A DNA stretch of 64,000 bases from Tildeniella nuda ZEHNDER 1965/U140 (GCA_019358895.1 JAHHIG010000005.1:248001-312000), one strand, 5' to 3'; counted from the first letter of the stretch, positions 25,733 through 33,952 are shown. Notes: generated by a model from the sequence alone, not told the origin. Made by a program: numbers and translations.

Positions 25733-27208
25733 ATGGTTCTAGTGATGCAACATCGACTCAGCAACACCCGCTCGATCGCCACCGTTGATCAAACCATCAT
25801 GCTACAGCGATCGCCCGTTTTGTCACGCGCGATCGTGGCAGGCATCATCGGTGTCACCAGCTTCAGCCTCTTGTGGGCAAGTGTGGCACAGCTTGAAGAA
25901 GCGATTCCCGCTACAGGTAAGCTAGCGCCACAGGGCACCGTTCAGGAGATCAAAGCACCGCTGAATGGCGTGGTTAAACACATTTATGTGCGAGAAGGTC
26001 AGCGGGTGAAACAGGGAGACATTCTATTAACGCTGGATTCCACCACGTCTCAAGCACAACTTACATCGCTCCAAACCATCCAGGCAGCGCTGAAACAAGA
26101 AAATGCCTTCTACCGTGCCGTTTTGCAAAATGCTGGGACTCCCGCTGCAAGAACCCTCAACCTGACACCCGAAGTGGCTGCCCTCACTCAAAATCGATCG
26201 ACATTAATAGCTGAGAATCAACTCTATCGCGCCCAAGTTGGTGCTACTAATGGCGTTGGTTTGAATGTAGAACAGTCCTTGAGGCTGCGATCGCACCAGG
26301 CTGAAGTATCGTCTCGCCATGCAACTGCCGCCCTGGAAGTAGCACAACTCAAGCAACAACTCGCTCAAAACCGGGTGCAATTAGCCAGCGCCCAAGATCT
26401 GTTAGCAGTCAATCAAACCATTTACAAAGATTTAGAGCCTGTGACGCAAGAAGGTGGACTTTCGCGCCTGCAATTCTTGAAACAGCAGCAAGAGGTTCGC
26501 ACTCGTCAGGGAGACGTTGATGAACTGATTCAAGAACAACAGCGGTTGCAACTGGCGATCGAGCAGGGACAGCAAAAATTCAACAACGCAGTAGCGGTAT
26601 CGTCGCAGGATGTCCTGACCAAACTTGCTGACAATGAAAAACAGCTTGCGGTGATTGACAGTCAGTTAAATAAAACCATTGTGGAGAATGAAAAGCGGCT
26701 GGCTGAAATTGGTAGTCAACTCAGTGAAACGCAAGGCAAACTGAACGATCAAGCACTCCGCGCTCCCGTGGATGGCACGGTGTTTGATCTCAAAGCGTCC
26801 AGTCCTGGCTTTGTGGCAAACTCCACCGAACCAATCTTGAAAGTGGTTCCGAACAACAGCCTCATTGTGGATGTGTTGATTACCAACAAAGATATTGGGT
26901 TTGTGAAAGAAGGAATGCCCGTTGATATTCGGGTGGACACCTTCCCCTTTAGTGAATTTGGGGATGTCAAAGGCAAGCTGCTCTCCATTGGATCGGATGC
27001 TCTACCCCCGACCCAACTGCGTCCGTCTTATAGCTTCCCTGCTAAAGTGCAACTCGATCGACAAGCGCTCACAGTCAACGGACGCGAGTTACCCCTGCAA
27101 TCAGGGATGTCAGTCAGCGTCAACATCAAAGTGCGCGATCGTTCCATCATGAGCCTCTTCACCGATGGGTTTGTGAAGGGCTTGGAGAGCCTCAAATTTG
27201 TTCGCTAA
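25733..27208 (+). CDS. HlyD-family periplasmic adaptor (membrane fusion protein)
   Basis: 491 aa adaptor linking the inner-membrane ABC exporter to an outer-membrane channel. One N-terminal membrane helix (about 36-53) is followed by a lipoyl-like half (GVVKHIYVREGQRVKQGDILL, written over about 79-99), a long coiled coil (about 105-330, rich in Gln/Glu/Leu), the second lipoyl half (LRAPVDGTVFDL) and a beta-barrel domain. A second ATG at 25745 lies 12 nt after AAGGA and is an equally good start. With 22543-25548 it makes two of the three parts of a type I system; no TolC gene is in the window. Confidence 0.91.
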   Translation: MVLVMQHRLSNTRSIATVDQTIMLQRSPVLSRAIVAGIIGVTSFSLLWASVAQLEEAIPATGKLAPQGTVQEIKAPLNGVVKHIYVREGQRVKQGDILLTLDSTTSQAQLTSLQTIQAALKQENAFYRAVLQNAGTPAARTLNLTPEVAALTQNRSTLIAENQLYRAQVGATNGVGLNVEQSLRLRSHQAEVSSRHATAALEVAQLKQQLAQNRVQLASAQDLLAVNQTIYKDLEPVTQEGGLSRLQFLKQQQEVRTRQGDVDELIQEQQRLQLAIEQGQQKFNNAVAVSSQDVLTKLADNEKQLAVIDSQLNKTIVENEKRLAEIGSQLSETQGKLNDQALRAPVDGTVFDLKASSPGFVANSTEPILKVVPNNSLIVDVLITNKDIGFVKEGMPVDIRVDTFPFSEFGDVKGKLLSIGSDALPPTQLRPSYSFPAKVQLDRQALTVNGRELPLQSGMSVSVNIKVRDRSIMSLFTDGFVKGLESLKFVR

Positions 27209-27239
27209 GGACTGTTGCTTAGAGATTCCAGGCATAAGG

Positions 27240-27355
27240 TTCTAAAAGTGCAAGATAGGCTGAAAAACCTTGTCCAGATCGAGTTTTAGAGCATCGATCG
27301 CAGTGCGGCTCAGCATCAGGACTTCTGCCTCAGGGGAGCAGGAGTGCCAAATTGT
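27240..27355 (-). other. possible coding relic between hlyD-like gene and MITE
   Basis: Reading the minus strand, a frame encodes HSCSPEAEVLMLSRTAIDAL then KLDLDKVFQPILHF and a stop, and it begins exactly where the MITE at 27356 ends. It looks like the tail of a gene cut by that element, but no family is recognised. Nothing else is seen between 27209 and 27355. Confidence 0.25.
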
Positions 27356-27532
27356 TTAGAGGCTGTTTGAAAAGCGTCTGGCGGTTAAAACCGCGACTAC
27401 GTAAACAAAGTCCGCCGACACGGACTACCGAAACGCGAGGGCTTTATCACCTGCGACGGCAGGTTTTGTCCGTGTAGCCGCGACTTCAGTCGCCAAGGCT
27501 ACAAGTATACGGACTTTTAAAACGTCCTCTTA
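27356..27532 (-). mobile_element. MITE-like element, AGAGGCTGTTT-ended family, copy 2
   Basis: 177 bp, TTAGAGGCTGTTTGAAAAG at one end and TTTTAAAACGTCCTCTTA at the other. It is the inverse-orientation sister of 16371-16546 with the same internal hairpins (GGCGGTTAAAACCGC, GCGACTTCAGTCGC). It interrupts a TPR gene fragment on the minus strand. The two copies bracket about 11 kb containing the type I secretion locus. Confidence 0.78.
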
Positions 27533-27800
27533 GGCTCGATGCGACATCGAGATGGTCGTCGCCTAATTGCTGTTCGCGGATCGCTAGTGATCGCACATAA
27601 AGCGGTTCGGCTTCCTTATAACGCCCTTGCTCTTTGTAGAGAAATGCTTTCCAATGTAAACAGGTTGCAATATTCAGCGCTTGCTCTGGTCTTGTGAGCA
27701 GTTCAATCACGGCTTGCAGATGGGCAATCATCACCGTTGATTCTCTAATCAGTGATCGCTCCGGCTTCTTCTGAACTCTTTCTGCTTCAGTCAGCACCAC
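27533..27800 (-). pseudogene. TPR (kinesin-light-chain type) protein fragment
   Basis: About 90 codons of a tetratricopeptide protein, recognisable by GRYKEAEPLYVRSLAIREQQ and LGDDHLDVASSL, typical of TPR_12-type repeats in cyanobacterial NB-ARC/TPR proteins. The frame is cut at its 3' side by the MITE at 27356-27532 and on its 5' side abuts the truncated ATPase gene. The first codon (GTG, 27800) is just the limit of the open frame. Not functional as it stands. Confidence 0.65.
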
Positions 27801-28552
27801 CTGGTAATCCGCTGCTGCTGCCGTAACGACTGCTGCCAGTCTTCCTCTGTCAATCCAGAGCGGTTGAATGACTGGTAGCGGCGCTCAATTTCATCGAGGT
27901 ACCACTGGAGGAACTCGGCGATCGCGTGGTAATCCATCCCGGCACCAATATGACGAATGCTTTTCCACTCATGGTTGTCCGCGTGCGGATCCAGCAGAAT
28001 CACCTGATGCCCTGCACGCACTTTCTGCATCACCAGGTAACGCGCCGTCCAGGATTTCCCGGACCCCATGCCACCAAACAACAGCCCTGGATATTCCAGG
28101 AAGTTTTGCAGATACGCTGTGGTGTCAGCGGTCGGAGCAGACGCACGCGTAACAGGCATCGCTGATGCCTCAGGTGCAGCGGTTGCTGCCATGGGCTGCG
28201 GGGGAGCCTGCGGCGGCGGCGACGCTGGCACGTCTTGATAATCGGCATCCTGGACATCTGACAGATACGGTGCCATCTGGGGATAAAGCCGTTCGGCGGA
28301 CTGTAACTGAGCCACCTGTTGATAGCCTGCCAGTTCAGCGTGATGGGCGATCGCCCCAATCCAGTAGAACGGCAGCAGCGCCGTCAGCCAACGGGCGAGC
28401 AAGGTGACGGTAATACCTAGGGAAAACAGCCCCGTGAAGCGGCTGATACCTTCCAGAGCGTAATCAATGCGATCCGGTTCGGGTGCGTCCTCAGGTTCAT
28501 AATTGCTGCTAGAGAGGGGCAGCATCAGGGGTGAATCGTAGGGAGCAAACAT
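27791..28552 (-). pseudogene. P-loop ATPase fragment (conjugation/plasmid type)
   Basis: 253 codons. One or two hydrophobic helices (about 40-70) and a Pro/Ala-rich linker are followed by a P-loop in GGMGSGKSWTARYL (about 160-173) and a Walker-B-like VILLDPHA. This layout recalls plasmid or conjugation-associated ATPases (TraG/HerA-like). The protein stops soon after the P-loop domain begins, at the junction with the TPR fragment, so most of the ATPase core is missing. It shares orientation with the 173-aa gene upstream; both look like relics of a mobilisable element. Confidence 0.55.
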
Positions 28553-28560
28553 GGTTCACC

Positions 28561-29082
28561 TCATACCCGAAAGAAGTCTTTGACACCGTGCCAGAAGTCT
28601 TTTCCAGGCTTGCCAGCGGTGCCATAGGTCAGCAGCTCTTTACGAGTCTCGGCTTGTCTTCTCAATGCCTTCTGCACTTGCACCTGCCGCTGCGCTTGGG
28701 GCACCCTCTCACCGATCGCTTTGGCGCGGTTTTGATGCCGCAGGTGAATCAGTTTGATGGCGCTCTGGAAGTCCAGACGGTTCAGGTCATACTCGGAGCG
28801 GTATTCGGCTTCCAGCTTCTGCATCCCGTGTCCGGCTTTCTGATTCAGCAGTTGCAGATGCTTGTCGTAGCCTTTGGAAAGCAGCCATGCATCCAAGAGG
28901 CTTTTGTCAATTTGCTTGGAGCCTTTTTCGACTTGCTTCAGCACGCGCTGGACAAACTGCTCGTACTCGACTTGCCCTTCAATCAGCGTGGTGAAGTGCT
29001 TTTCGAGGATGGGCAGAATCTCCTTCAGACGAGTCATGGCGGTGGCGCGATCGGCAAACAAGGCGAGTTCCCGATCGTCCAT
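28561..29082 (-). CDS. coiled-coil protein of unknown function, possibly plasmid-derived
   Basis: 173 aa (from ATG 29082), highly charged and helical throughout, with heptad-like stretches (about 10-60 and 95-150: FVQRVLKQVEKGSKQIDK and similar). No domain recognised. It ends 9 nt before the truncated ATPase gene on the same strand. The frame stays open upstream of 29082 and overlaps an HNH gene fragment in another frame, so the start is uncertain. Probably part of a former mobile element. It may or may not still be expressed. Confidence 0.45.
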   Translation of the reverse strand: MDDRELALFADRATAMTRLKEILPILEKHFTTLIEGQVEYEQFVQRVLKQVEKGSKQIDKSLLDAWLLSKGYDKHLQLLNQKAGHGMQKLEAEYRSEYDLNRLDFQSAIKLIHLRHQNRAKAIGERVPQAQRQVQVQKALRRQAETRKELLTYGTAGKPGKDFWHGVKDFFRV

Positions 29083-29132
29083 TTGTGGTAGTCGCGCCAG
29101 GTCGATGCCGAAGTAGCGGGTGGCGCGTTCGG

Positions 29133-29297
29133 TCAGGGCACCGACATGGGGTAGGACATGGGATTGGATGCCCCGGTGAGCGGATCTGGAGCTACGGTCA
29201 AATCGGACTTGTACTCATTGCAGGAGCGACAAGCCAGACAAACATTTTCAAAGGAAGTGTTTCCGCCTTTGGACTGGGGATGGATATGGTCCAAAGC
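29133..29297 (-). pseudogene. HNH endonuclease fragment
   Basis: A 54-codon minus-strand frame encodes DHIHPQSKGG, then NVCLACRSCNEYKS and DPLTG, the core of HNH endonucleases (histidine motif, CxxC-type zinc pair and the asparagine). It is closed by a stop (TAA) one codon upstream of the core and loses similarity downstream of DPLTG, so both ends of the enzyme are missing. Part of the relic region 27.2-29.3 kb. Confidence 0.65.
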
Positions 29298-29351
29298 TTA
29301 TCGGCAGACCGCTATTGCCAAGTTAATCGCTCACGCGGGAAGCCGTATGGC

Positions 29352-29708
29352 TCAGCTTTCAACGATCGCCTCAAAACCACCGAAGATCATGCGCTTGCCG
29401 TCAAAGGGCATCCCCTCGGGTGGTTGCATTCGCGGATCAGCCATCACTTTCTGATTCCCCTGATCACGCGCTTCACGGGACGACCAAATAATCCAGGCGA
29501 AAACCACGGTTTCATGCTCCTCACATTTCACCGCCATGGGGAAAGAGGTCAGCTTGCCGTCAGGCACATCATCACCCCAACATTCAACCACTTCAAGCGC
29601 ACCGTATTCCTTGAACACCACGGCTGCATCCTCAGCTATTTTTTGATACGCTGCACGATTGGCAGTGGGCACTGCTAGCACAAATCCATCGACATAAGTC
29701 ATGATCAT
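29352..29708 (-). CDS. DUF1428 family protein
   Basis: 118 aa protein of the DUF1428 family (ferredoxin-like fold, function unknown), recognised from YVDGFVLAVP at the start, VECWGDDVPDG in the middle and the end FDGKRMIFGGFE. Length is usual. GGAG precedes the ATG. It is the last of eight small genes downstream of the ECF42 sigma factor, all on the minus strand; DUF1428 proteins are typical company for DGPF/VOC genes. Confidence 0.9.
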   Translation of the reverse strand: MIMTYVDGFVLAVPTANRAAYQKIAEDAAVVFKEYGALEVVECWGDDVPDGKLTSFPMAVKCEEHETVVFAWIIWSSREARDQGNQKVMADPRMQPPEGMPFDGKRMIFGGFEAIVES

Positions 29709-29768
29709 TCTCCTTGCCTAAATTGACGATTAATACCCGATGTGCGACTTTCTTGAAACACCTGCAAA

Positions 29769-29866
29769 GACTCCCCTCACCCTAGCCCTCTCCCAGCGGG
29801 AGAGGGAACTGGAAATCTCTGAAAGCCCCTCTCCTGCGGGAGAGGGGTTTGGGGTGAGGGCGATTA
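29769..29866 (+). repeat. palindromic repeat core copy
   Basis: CTCCCCTCACCCTAGCCCTCTCCC ... GAGAGGGGTTTGGGGTGAGGG in the 287-nt gap between the DUF1428 and YciI-like genes, of the same family as the pglX insertions. Apart from this repeat the gap shows nothing. Confidence 0.78.
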
Positions 29867-29995
29867 GTTGCACATTGCGTGATTAATTGATTTTTCCAAG
29901 CTCAGATATCGGGGCTTGAGTGTCTGCAACATCGCTTTCATTCTAGAAGTCAATGGGCGATGCCGAAGGCACGCGTTGCGATCGCCTGCTTGATC

Positions 29996-30427
29996 TCACG
30001 AATTCTGTAACTGCTCAGCCGCCGCTTGAACACGAGCTTCTTGCGCTCTCAGTTCCGGTGTAAATTCTTCACCAAAATCATCTGCTGTAAAAACAGGACG
30101 GATTTCAATCTCGGAGTCTCCGGGCATCGGGTTGGGGCAGCGTTTCACCCAGGCGATCGCCTCTTCCATCGATTCCACTTGCCAGATCCAGAAGCCTGCA
30201 ATCAATTCTTTGGTTTCTGTAAAGGGTCCATCAGTGACACTGCGATTGGTGCCGGAAAACATCACCCGCACCCCTTTGGAACTGGGATGCAGTCCTTCAC
30301 CTGCGAGCATAATCCCTGCGTTGACCAAGTCTTCATTGTATTGTCCCATTTCGGTCAGAAGTTGTTCGCTGGGCATGATACCCGCTTCGGAGTCTGGGGT
30401 GGCTTTGATCATAACTATGACTTTCAT
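29996..30427 (-). CDS. YCII/DGPF-domain protein
   Basis: 143 aa YCII-related (DGPF) protein. The family signatures are visible: MKVIVMIKATPDSE at the N-terminus, the eponymous DGPF in SVTDGPFTETKELIAGFWI (about 68-86), and EEAIAWVKRCP with IEIRP in the last strand. Start taken at 30427, where GGAG is well spaced; a longer frame to 30478 lacks a ribosome site. DGPF proteins are the characteristic neighbours of ECF42 sigma factors, as here. The biochemical role is not established. Confidence 0.9.
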   Translation of the reverse strand: MKVIVMIKATPDSEAGIMPSEQLLTEMGQYNEDLVNAGIMLAGEGLHPSSKGVRVMFSGTNRSVTDGPFTETKELIAGFWIWQVESMEEAIAWVKRCPNPMPGDSEIEIRPVFTADDFGEEFTPELRAQEARVQAAAEQLQNS

Positions 30428-30486
30428 TGTGAGATCTCCTGTTGGTTGGTTGTGAGTTGGACTGCTGTTGGTTGACACCTCTGTTG

Positions 30487-30981
30487 CTAGGCAGCCGTGG
30501 CTCGTTTGAGTTCATTAATGTCAATCTTCTGCATTTGCAGCATGGCGGTCATGGCTTTTTGCGATTTTTCTGCGTCGGTGTCACTGAGCAACTCGACCAA
30601 AATCCGAGGGACAATTTGCCATGAAACCCTGTATTTGTCCTTGAGCCAGCCGCACTGCTGTGCCGTGTCATCGCCGCCTGCTGAGAGCTTTTCCCAGTAA
30701 TAATCCACGTCCTTCTGGGTGTCGCAATTGACTTGGAACGAAATCGCTTCGTTGAATTTGAAAACTGGACCACCGTTGAGGGCGGTAAAGGTCTGCCCAT
30801 CTAGCTCAAAGGCGACGACCATCACCGTTCCTGCCGGTTTGCCGTGAGCCTCATACCCAGCTTCACCATACCGAGTTATGTTGACGATCTTTGAATTGCT
30901 AAAAATCGCCGTATAAAACTCAGCGGCTGCTTTGGCTTGATCATCAAACCACAAAGAGGTGATCGTTTGAATGGTTGGCAT
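30487..30981 (-). CDS. VOC/PhnB-like protein (3-demethylubiquinone-methyltransferase-like fold)
   Basis: 164 aa vicinal-oxygen-chelate protein of the PhnB-like branch: ITSLWFDDQAKAAAEFYTAIF at the N-terminus, FTALNGGPVFKFNEAISF in the centre and a terminal CGWLKDKYRVSWQIVP, which marks the branch long annotated as 3-demethylubiquinone-9 3-methyltransferase. Despite that name it is probably not a methyltransferase. It is transcribed with neighbouring VOC genes in the ECF42-linked cluster. Confidence 0.9.
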   Translation of the reverse strand: MPTIQTITSLWFDDQAKAAAEFYTAIFSNSKIVNITRYGEAGYEAHGKPAGTVMVVAFELDGQTFTALNGGPVFKFNEAISFQVNCDTQKDVDYYWEKLSAGGDDTAQQCGWLKDKYRVSWQIVPRILVELLSDTDAEKSQKAMTAMLQMQKIDINELKRATAA

Positions 30982-31020
30982 GGTGTTTCTCCTAATGGTT
31001 CTAATTGCGGATGAGAACGA

Positions 31021-31428
31021 CTAACCTTGGGCGATCGCGCTCTCGTCCATGAAAAAGATTTCCCAAATGTGACCATCTAAATCTTGAAAGCCGTGTTGGT
31101 ACATAAAGCCGAGGTCTTGCGGTTCTTTGTAAGTCGTACCGCCAGCCGCGATCGCCTTTGCCACGATCGCATCAACTTCTTCCCGACTCTCAAACGATAA
31201 AGCGACCAGTACTTCTGCACTTTTAGTGGTGTCGCAGATTTCTTTGGGAGTAAAGGTCTTGAAATACTGTTCAACCAGTAGCATGACAAAGATAGTCTCA
31301 TCCACAATCATGCAAGTAGCATTCTCGTCAGTAAATTGGGGATTGAATGTAAAGCCGAGTTGAGTAAAGAACTCGATCGATTTATTGAGGTCTTTTACTG
31401 GTAAATTGACAAAGATTTGGCGCGTCAT
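31021..31428 (-). CDS. VOC (glyoxalase/bleomycin-resistance-like) protein
   Basis: 135 aa single-unit VOC protein: IFVNLPVKDLNKSIEFFTQLGF at the start and LDGHIWEIFFMDE at the end, the latter containing the metal-ligand Glu of glyoxalase-like proteins. GAGGAA lies just upstream of the ATG. Third VOC-type gene of the cluster. Substrate unknown. Confidence 0.9.
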   Translation of the reverse strand: MTRQIFVNLPVKDLNKSIEFFTQLGFTFNPQFTDENATCMIVDETIFVMLLVEQYFKTFTPKEICDTTKSAEVLVALSFESREEVDAIVAKAIAAGGTTYKEPQDLGFMYQHGFQDLDGHIWEIFFMDESAIAQG

Positions 31429-31535
31429 AGTTCCTCCTTTTCAAGCGTCATTATCGGGTGAAGGTATGAGTGAAAGGCGCTCATGTTCGAGGTCAGGGGT
31501 TCCACAAATGGAACCCTGTGGAACAAACTGAATAC

Positions 31536-31946
31536 TTAAGCAGGTAGATCGCAGTTAATCATCCACGGAGTGCCGAATCGATCGACAACCATGCCAAAAC
31601 GGGCAGCCCAGAAGGTTGCTTGAAGTGGCATCTGCACCGTTCCGTTTTCTGCCAAAGCGTTAAAAATCCGTTCGGCTTCTCCTGGATCGGTAAATACGAG
31701 CGACACTGAGAAACCCTGTGGTTTTTCAAAGTAATTAGGCGGGGCATCGGAACCCATTAGTACTGTATCGCCCACAGTTAGCGAGACATGCATGATTTTA
31801 TCAAGCTTTTCAGGGGGCGTTTGCTCCGCCATGGGCGAATCTCCGTAGGTCATCATTGAGTCGATTTTTCCGCCCAGGCACTGCTCATAAAACTTAAACG
31901 CAGCTTCGCATTCATCGTTGAAAGAGAGATATGGATTTAATTTCAT
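31536..31946 (-). CDS. VOC/PhnB-like protein
   Basis: 136 aa protein of the PhnB branch of the VOC superfamily: NPYLSFNDECEAAFKFYEQ at the N-terminus, then SPMAEQTPPEKLDKIMH, and FWAARFGMVVDRFGTPWMIN at the C-terminus. Length is normal. AAGGAGTC precedes the ATG. Member of the ECF42-associated cluster. Confidence 0.92.
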   Translation of the reverse strand: MKLNPYLSFNDECEAAFKFYEQCLGGKIDSMMTYGDSPMAEQTPPEKLDKIMHVSLTVGDTVLMGSDAPPNYFEKPQGFSVSLVFTDPGEAERIFNALAENGTVQMPLQATFWAARFGMVVDRFGTPWMINCDLPA

Positions 31947-32041
31947 AAGGGACTCCTTTTGGGTTGATGGTTGTAGGTTGTGTTCAGGAACTAAAAATCC
32001 GTGTCGCTCACATACGTGCCAATTGCCCTCGCAACAGCCGA

Positions 32042-32677
32042 TTAGCCATTGATACTGGCAAGAGCCTCAGCAATACGGAGTGGCGCACTCGATCGAGCAT
32101 ACATCCGCTCCATATATTGGAGGAGATGAGGACAACCTTCGAGCAACTGAATCTCGTTAGCCCAGTCAAGCGTATAGGCACAAACGAAATCGGCGATCGT
32201 TACCGTGTTGCCAACAATGAACTGGCACCCCTGCATATGCTCCTCCATCACCGCTGCCATATCTATGAAATCTTGGCGAGCCAGGGAGACCTCGGCAGGA
32301 AGGCGCAAATGTTGTGGATACAGCATCGTGTGACGCGCGATGCGCCAGAGCGGTTGCTCTAGCTCCGTAGCCGTGAACAGCAGCCAACGATAGACTTGCG
32401 ATCGCTGCTGGATGTCTGTGGGAATCAACCCTTTGTGGGGGTACTTTTCTGCCAGATAAAGTACAATCGCAACCGACTCAGTGAGAACAAGGTCGTCGTC
32501 AACGAGCACTGGGAGCTTGCCGCACGGATTCATCTTGAGGAATTCCGGGAGACGATGTTCACCCGCCGCGAGATTGACGGTCATCGACTCGAAATCTACG
32601 CCCAACTCCTGGAGTATCCATCGCGCCCGAATTGAGCGCGTAGGCGCGAATTCATAGAGCTTCATAGGCTTCTCCAT
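32042..32677 (-). CDS. glutathione S-transferase
   Basis: 211 aa soluble GST. The thioredoxin-like N-terminal domain (1-80) has MKLYEFAPTRSIRARWILQE with a candidate catalytic Ser/Arg region, NPCGKLPVL with the cis-Pro, and LTESVAIVLYLAEKYP, which binds the gamma-glutamyl part of glutathione. The C-terminal helical domain (95-205) contains NTVTIADFVCAYTLDW, the family's conserved N-cap motif. It would conjugate or reduce electrophiles. Start at the M that begins MKLY (32668) is as likely as 32677. In the ECF42-linked cluster. Confidence 0.92.
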   Translation of the reverse strand: MEKPMKLYEFAPTRSIRARWILQELGVDFESMTVNLAAGEHRLPEFLKMNPCGKLPVLVDDDLVLTESVAIVLYLAEKYPHKGLIPTDIQQRSQVYRWLLFTATELEQPLWRIARHTMLYPQHLRLPAEVSLARQDFIDMAAVMEEHMQGCQFIVGNTVTIADFVCAYTLDWANEIQLLEGCPHLLQYMERMYARSSAPLRIAEALASING

Positions 32678-32738
32678 TTTGATCTTATGCTAGTCTTGAT
32701 ATCTCAATGTTTCCGTTTTTACTCGATTGGAGCCGCCC

Positions 32739-33131
32739 TTACTCCATTGCTTGTGGAGGCATGTGAAGACCGATCGCATTTCCTTCAGTATCGACCATCA
32801 AAGCCATGAACCCGTATTGACCGATTGACATTTTGGGTGTGTGGATTTTCCCACCCGCGTTGACAACGCGCTCCGCTTCCACAGCGACTTCATTGCAATG
32901 GAAGTACGGTATCGTGCCACTGCCGCCAGATTTAACCCCGTCCATCTTGACCAATGCGCCAGACGCGCCTACTGCTTCCATCGTCATTGGAAACGCCCAC
33001 ATTTCTATTCCAGGACTTTCAGGACTTTCGAGCTTCTCCAGCTTCACCTCGAATACAGACTCGTAAAACCGTTTTGCACGATCCATGTCCTGTACGTAAA
33101 TCTCGCACCAAACAATGGGATTGGGTTTCAT
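32739..33131 (-). CDS. VOC-family protein
   Basis: 130 aa. Start placed at 33131 (MKPNPIVWCEIYVQDMDRAK) because CAGGAG lies 6 nt upstream; the longer open frame to 33275 crosses a promoter-like sequence and looks non-coding. Typical single VOC module: RAKRFYESVFEV, GSGTIPYFHCNEV, and a final DTEGNAIGLH that carries the usual metal ligands. A TGTCGA-N17-CGAC promoter matching the ECF42 consensus lies about 70 nt upstream. Confidence 0.9.
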   Translation of the reverse strand: MKPNPIVWCEIYVQDMDRAKRFYESVFEVKLEKLESPESPGIEMWAFPMTMEAVGASGALVKMDGVKSGGSGTIPYFHCNEVAVEAERVVNAGGKIHTPKMSIGQYGFMALMVDTEGNAIGLHMPPQAME

Positions 33132-33199
33132 ACTGTAACTCCTGTTTGATTGTGTTGTGATAATGTCGGTTTGCGACCAAACGCTTGTTCTATCAAATA

Positions 33200-33226
33200 G
33201 TCGAATCAAGGTGCGTGAGATCGACA
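33200..33226 (-). promoter_or_regulatory. ECF42-type promoter upstream of the VOC gene
   Basis: Read on the minus strand: TGTCGA (33221-33226), 17-nt spacer, CGAC (33200-33203). It shares with the promoter at 33748-33774 the longer blocks TGTCGATCT and TTCGACTATT. This matches the published ECF42 consensus (-35 TGTCGA, -10 CGA/TC). Confidence 0.78.
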
Positions 33227-33345
33227 CGTTGAACAAACTTTTTCTAGAAATCGAACGATTCTTTTTCTTGACCAAGATTTTGTTTGCGGGCGACGAGCCA
33301 TGCTTCGCGTGAGACTACAGGATGTTGAGTCATCATCGATTCACT

Positions 33346-33711
33346 TCATGTTGTTTGTCGTTTTGGCAAGCCAGACAGTTCCACGATCGGACGAATTTCG
33401 ACGGTGCCTTTGCGGGCAGATGGAAGACGTTCCGCGATCGCGATCGCCTCGTCGAGATCCTTTGCATCCACCAGAAAGTAACCGCCGAGTTGCTCGTAGG
33501 TTTCTGCGAAAGGACCATCGGTTAACAATCGTTTGCCATCCCGGACGCGCACGCTGGTTGCCGTTGCGATCGAATGTAAGGGCGATGAGTGGAGATACCG
33601 TCCCTCTGCTTGCAGTTGATCAGCCAGTTGAGTCGATTCTGCATAGCAATCCTCTCGTTCCTGGTCAGTCCATGCGGCTTCATCACTGTAAATCAATAGC
33701 ATGTATTTCAT
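33346..33711 (-). CDS. YCII/DGPF-domain protein
   Basis: 121 aa. The full family pattern is present: MKYMLLIYSDE at the start, LTDGPFAETYEQLGGYFLVDA in the centre (DGPF motif), DLDEAIAIAERLP, and VEIRPIVE near the end. This is the classical DGPF partner of an ECF42 sigma factor. The sigma gene lies just upstream at 33953-35215, separated by a 147-bp MITE. GGAGG precedes the ATG and an ECF42-type promoter lies 37 nt upstream. Confidence 0.94.
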   Translation of the reverse strand: MKYMLLIYSDEAAWTDQEREDCYAESTQLADQLQAEGRYLHSSPLHSIATATSVRVRDGKRLLTDGPFAETYEQLGGYFLVDAKDLDEAIAIAERLPSARKGTVEIRPIVELSGLPKRQTT

Positions 33712-33747
33712 GGGTTTCCTCCAGCGATTTCGTGCTGTTATCCAATA

Positions 33748-33774
33748 GTCGAACGGTAACGCCCCAGATCGACA
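33748..33774 (-). promoter_or_regulatory. ECF42-type promoter upstream of the DGPF gene
   Basis: Minus strand: TGTCGA (33769-33774), 17-nt spacer, CGAC (33748-33751), about 37 nt before the ATG at 33711. Same spacing and flanking bases as the promoter at 33200-33226. It lies between the MITE and the gene, so the DGPF gene keeps its own promoter despite the insertion. Confidence 0.8.
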
Positions 33775-33791
33775 TCAGCCCAAAACTTTTT

Positions 33792-33938
33792 GGCGTTGTT
33801 GAATGCAAGTATGATTTTCCCTCATCCCCAGCCCTTCTCCCTAGGGAGAAGGGAGCTAGAATTCTTGTCCCCTCGCCCTTTGGGAGAGGGTTAGGGTGAG
33901 GGCGGATTTTGCGGTTCATACCTCGATTCAGCAACGCC
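33792..33938 (+). mobile_element. complete 147-bp MITE, GGCGTTGnTGAAT ends, copy 1
   Basis: Terminal inverted repeats: GGCGTTGTTGAATGCAAGTA at the left; the right end read inward is GGCGTTGCTGAATCGAGGTA. The core is the C-rich/G-rich palindrome family also found inside pglX. It is flanked by a perfect 13-bp direct repeat CCCAAAACTTTTT (33779-33791 and 33939-33951), which looks like a target duplication. It sits directly after the sigma factor stop codon. Confidence 0.88.
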
Positions 33939-33952
33939 CCCAAAACTTTTTT

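Noticed and set aside
33132-33275. Longer start for the VOC gene
   Set aside because: The extension covers the ECF42-type promoter and precedes a well-placed ribosome binding site at the shorter start.
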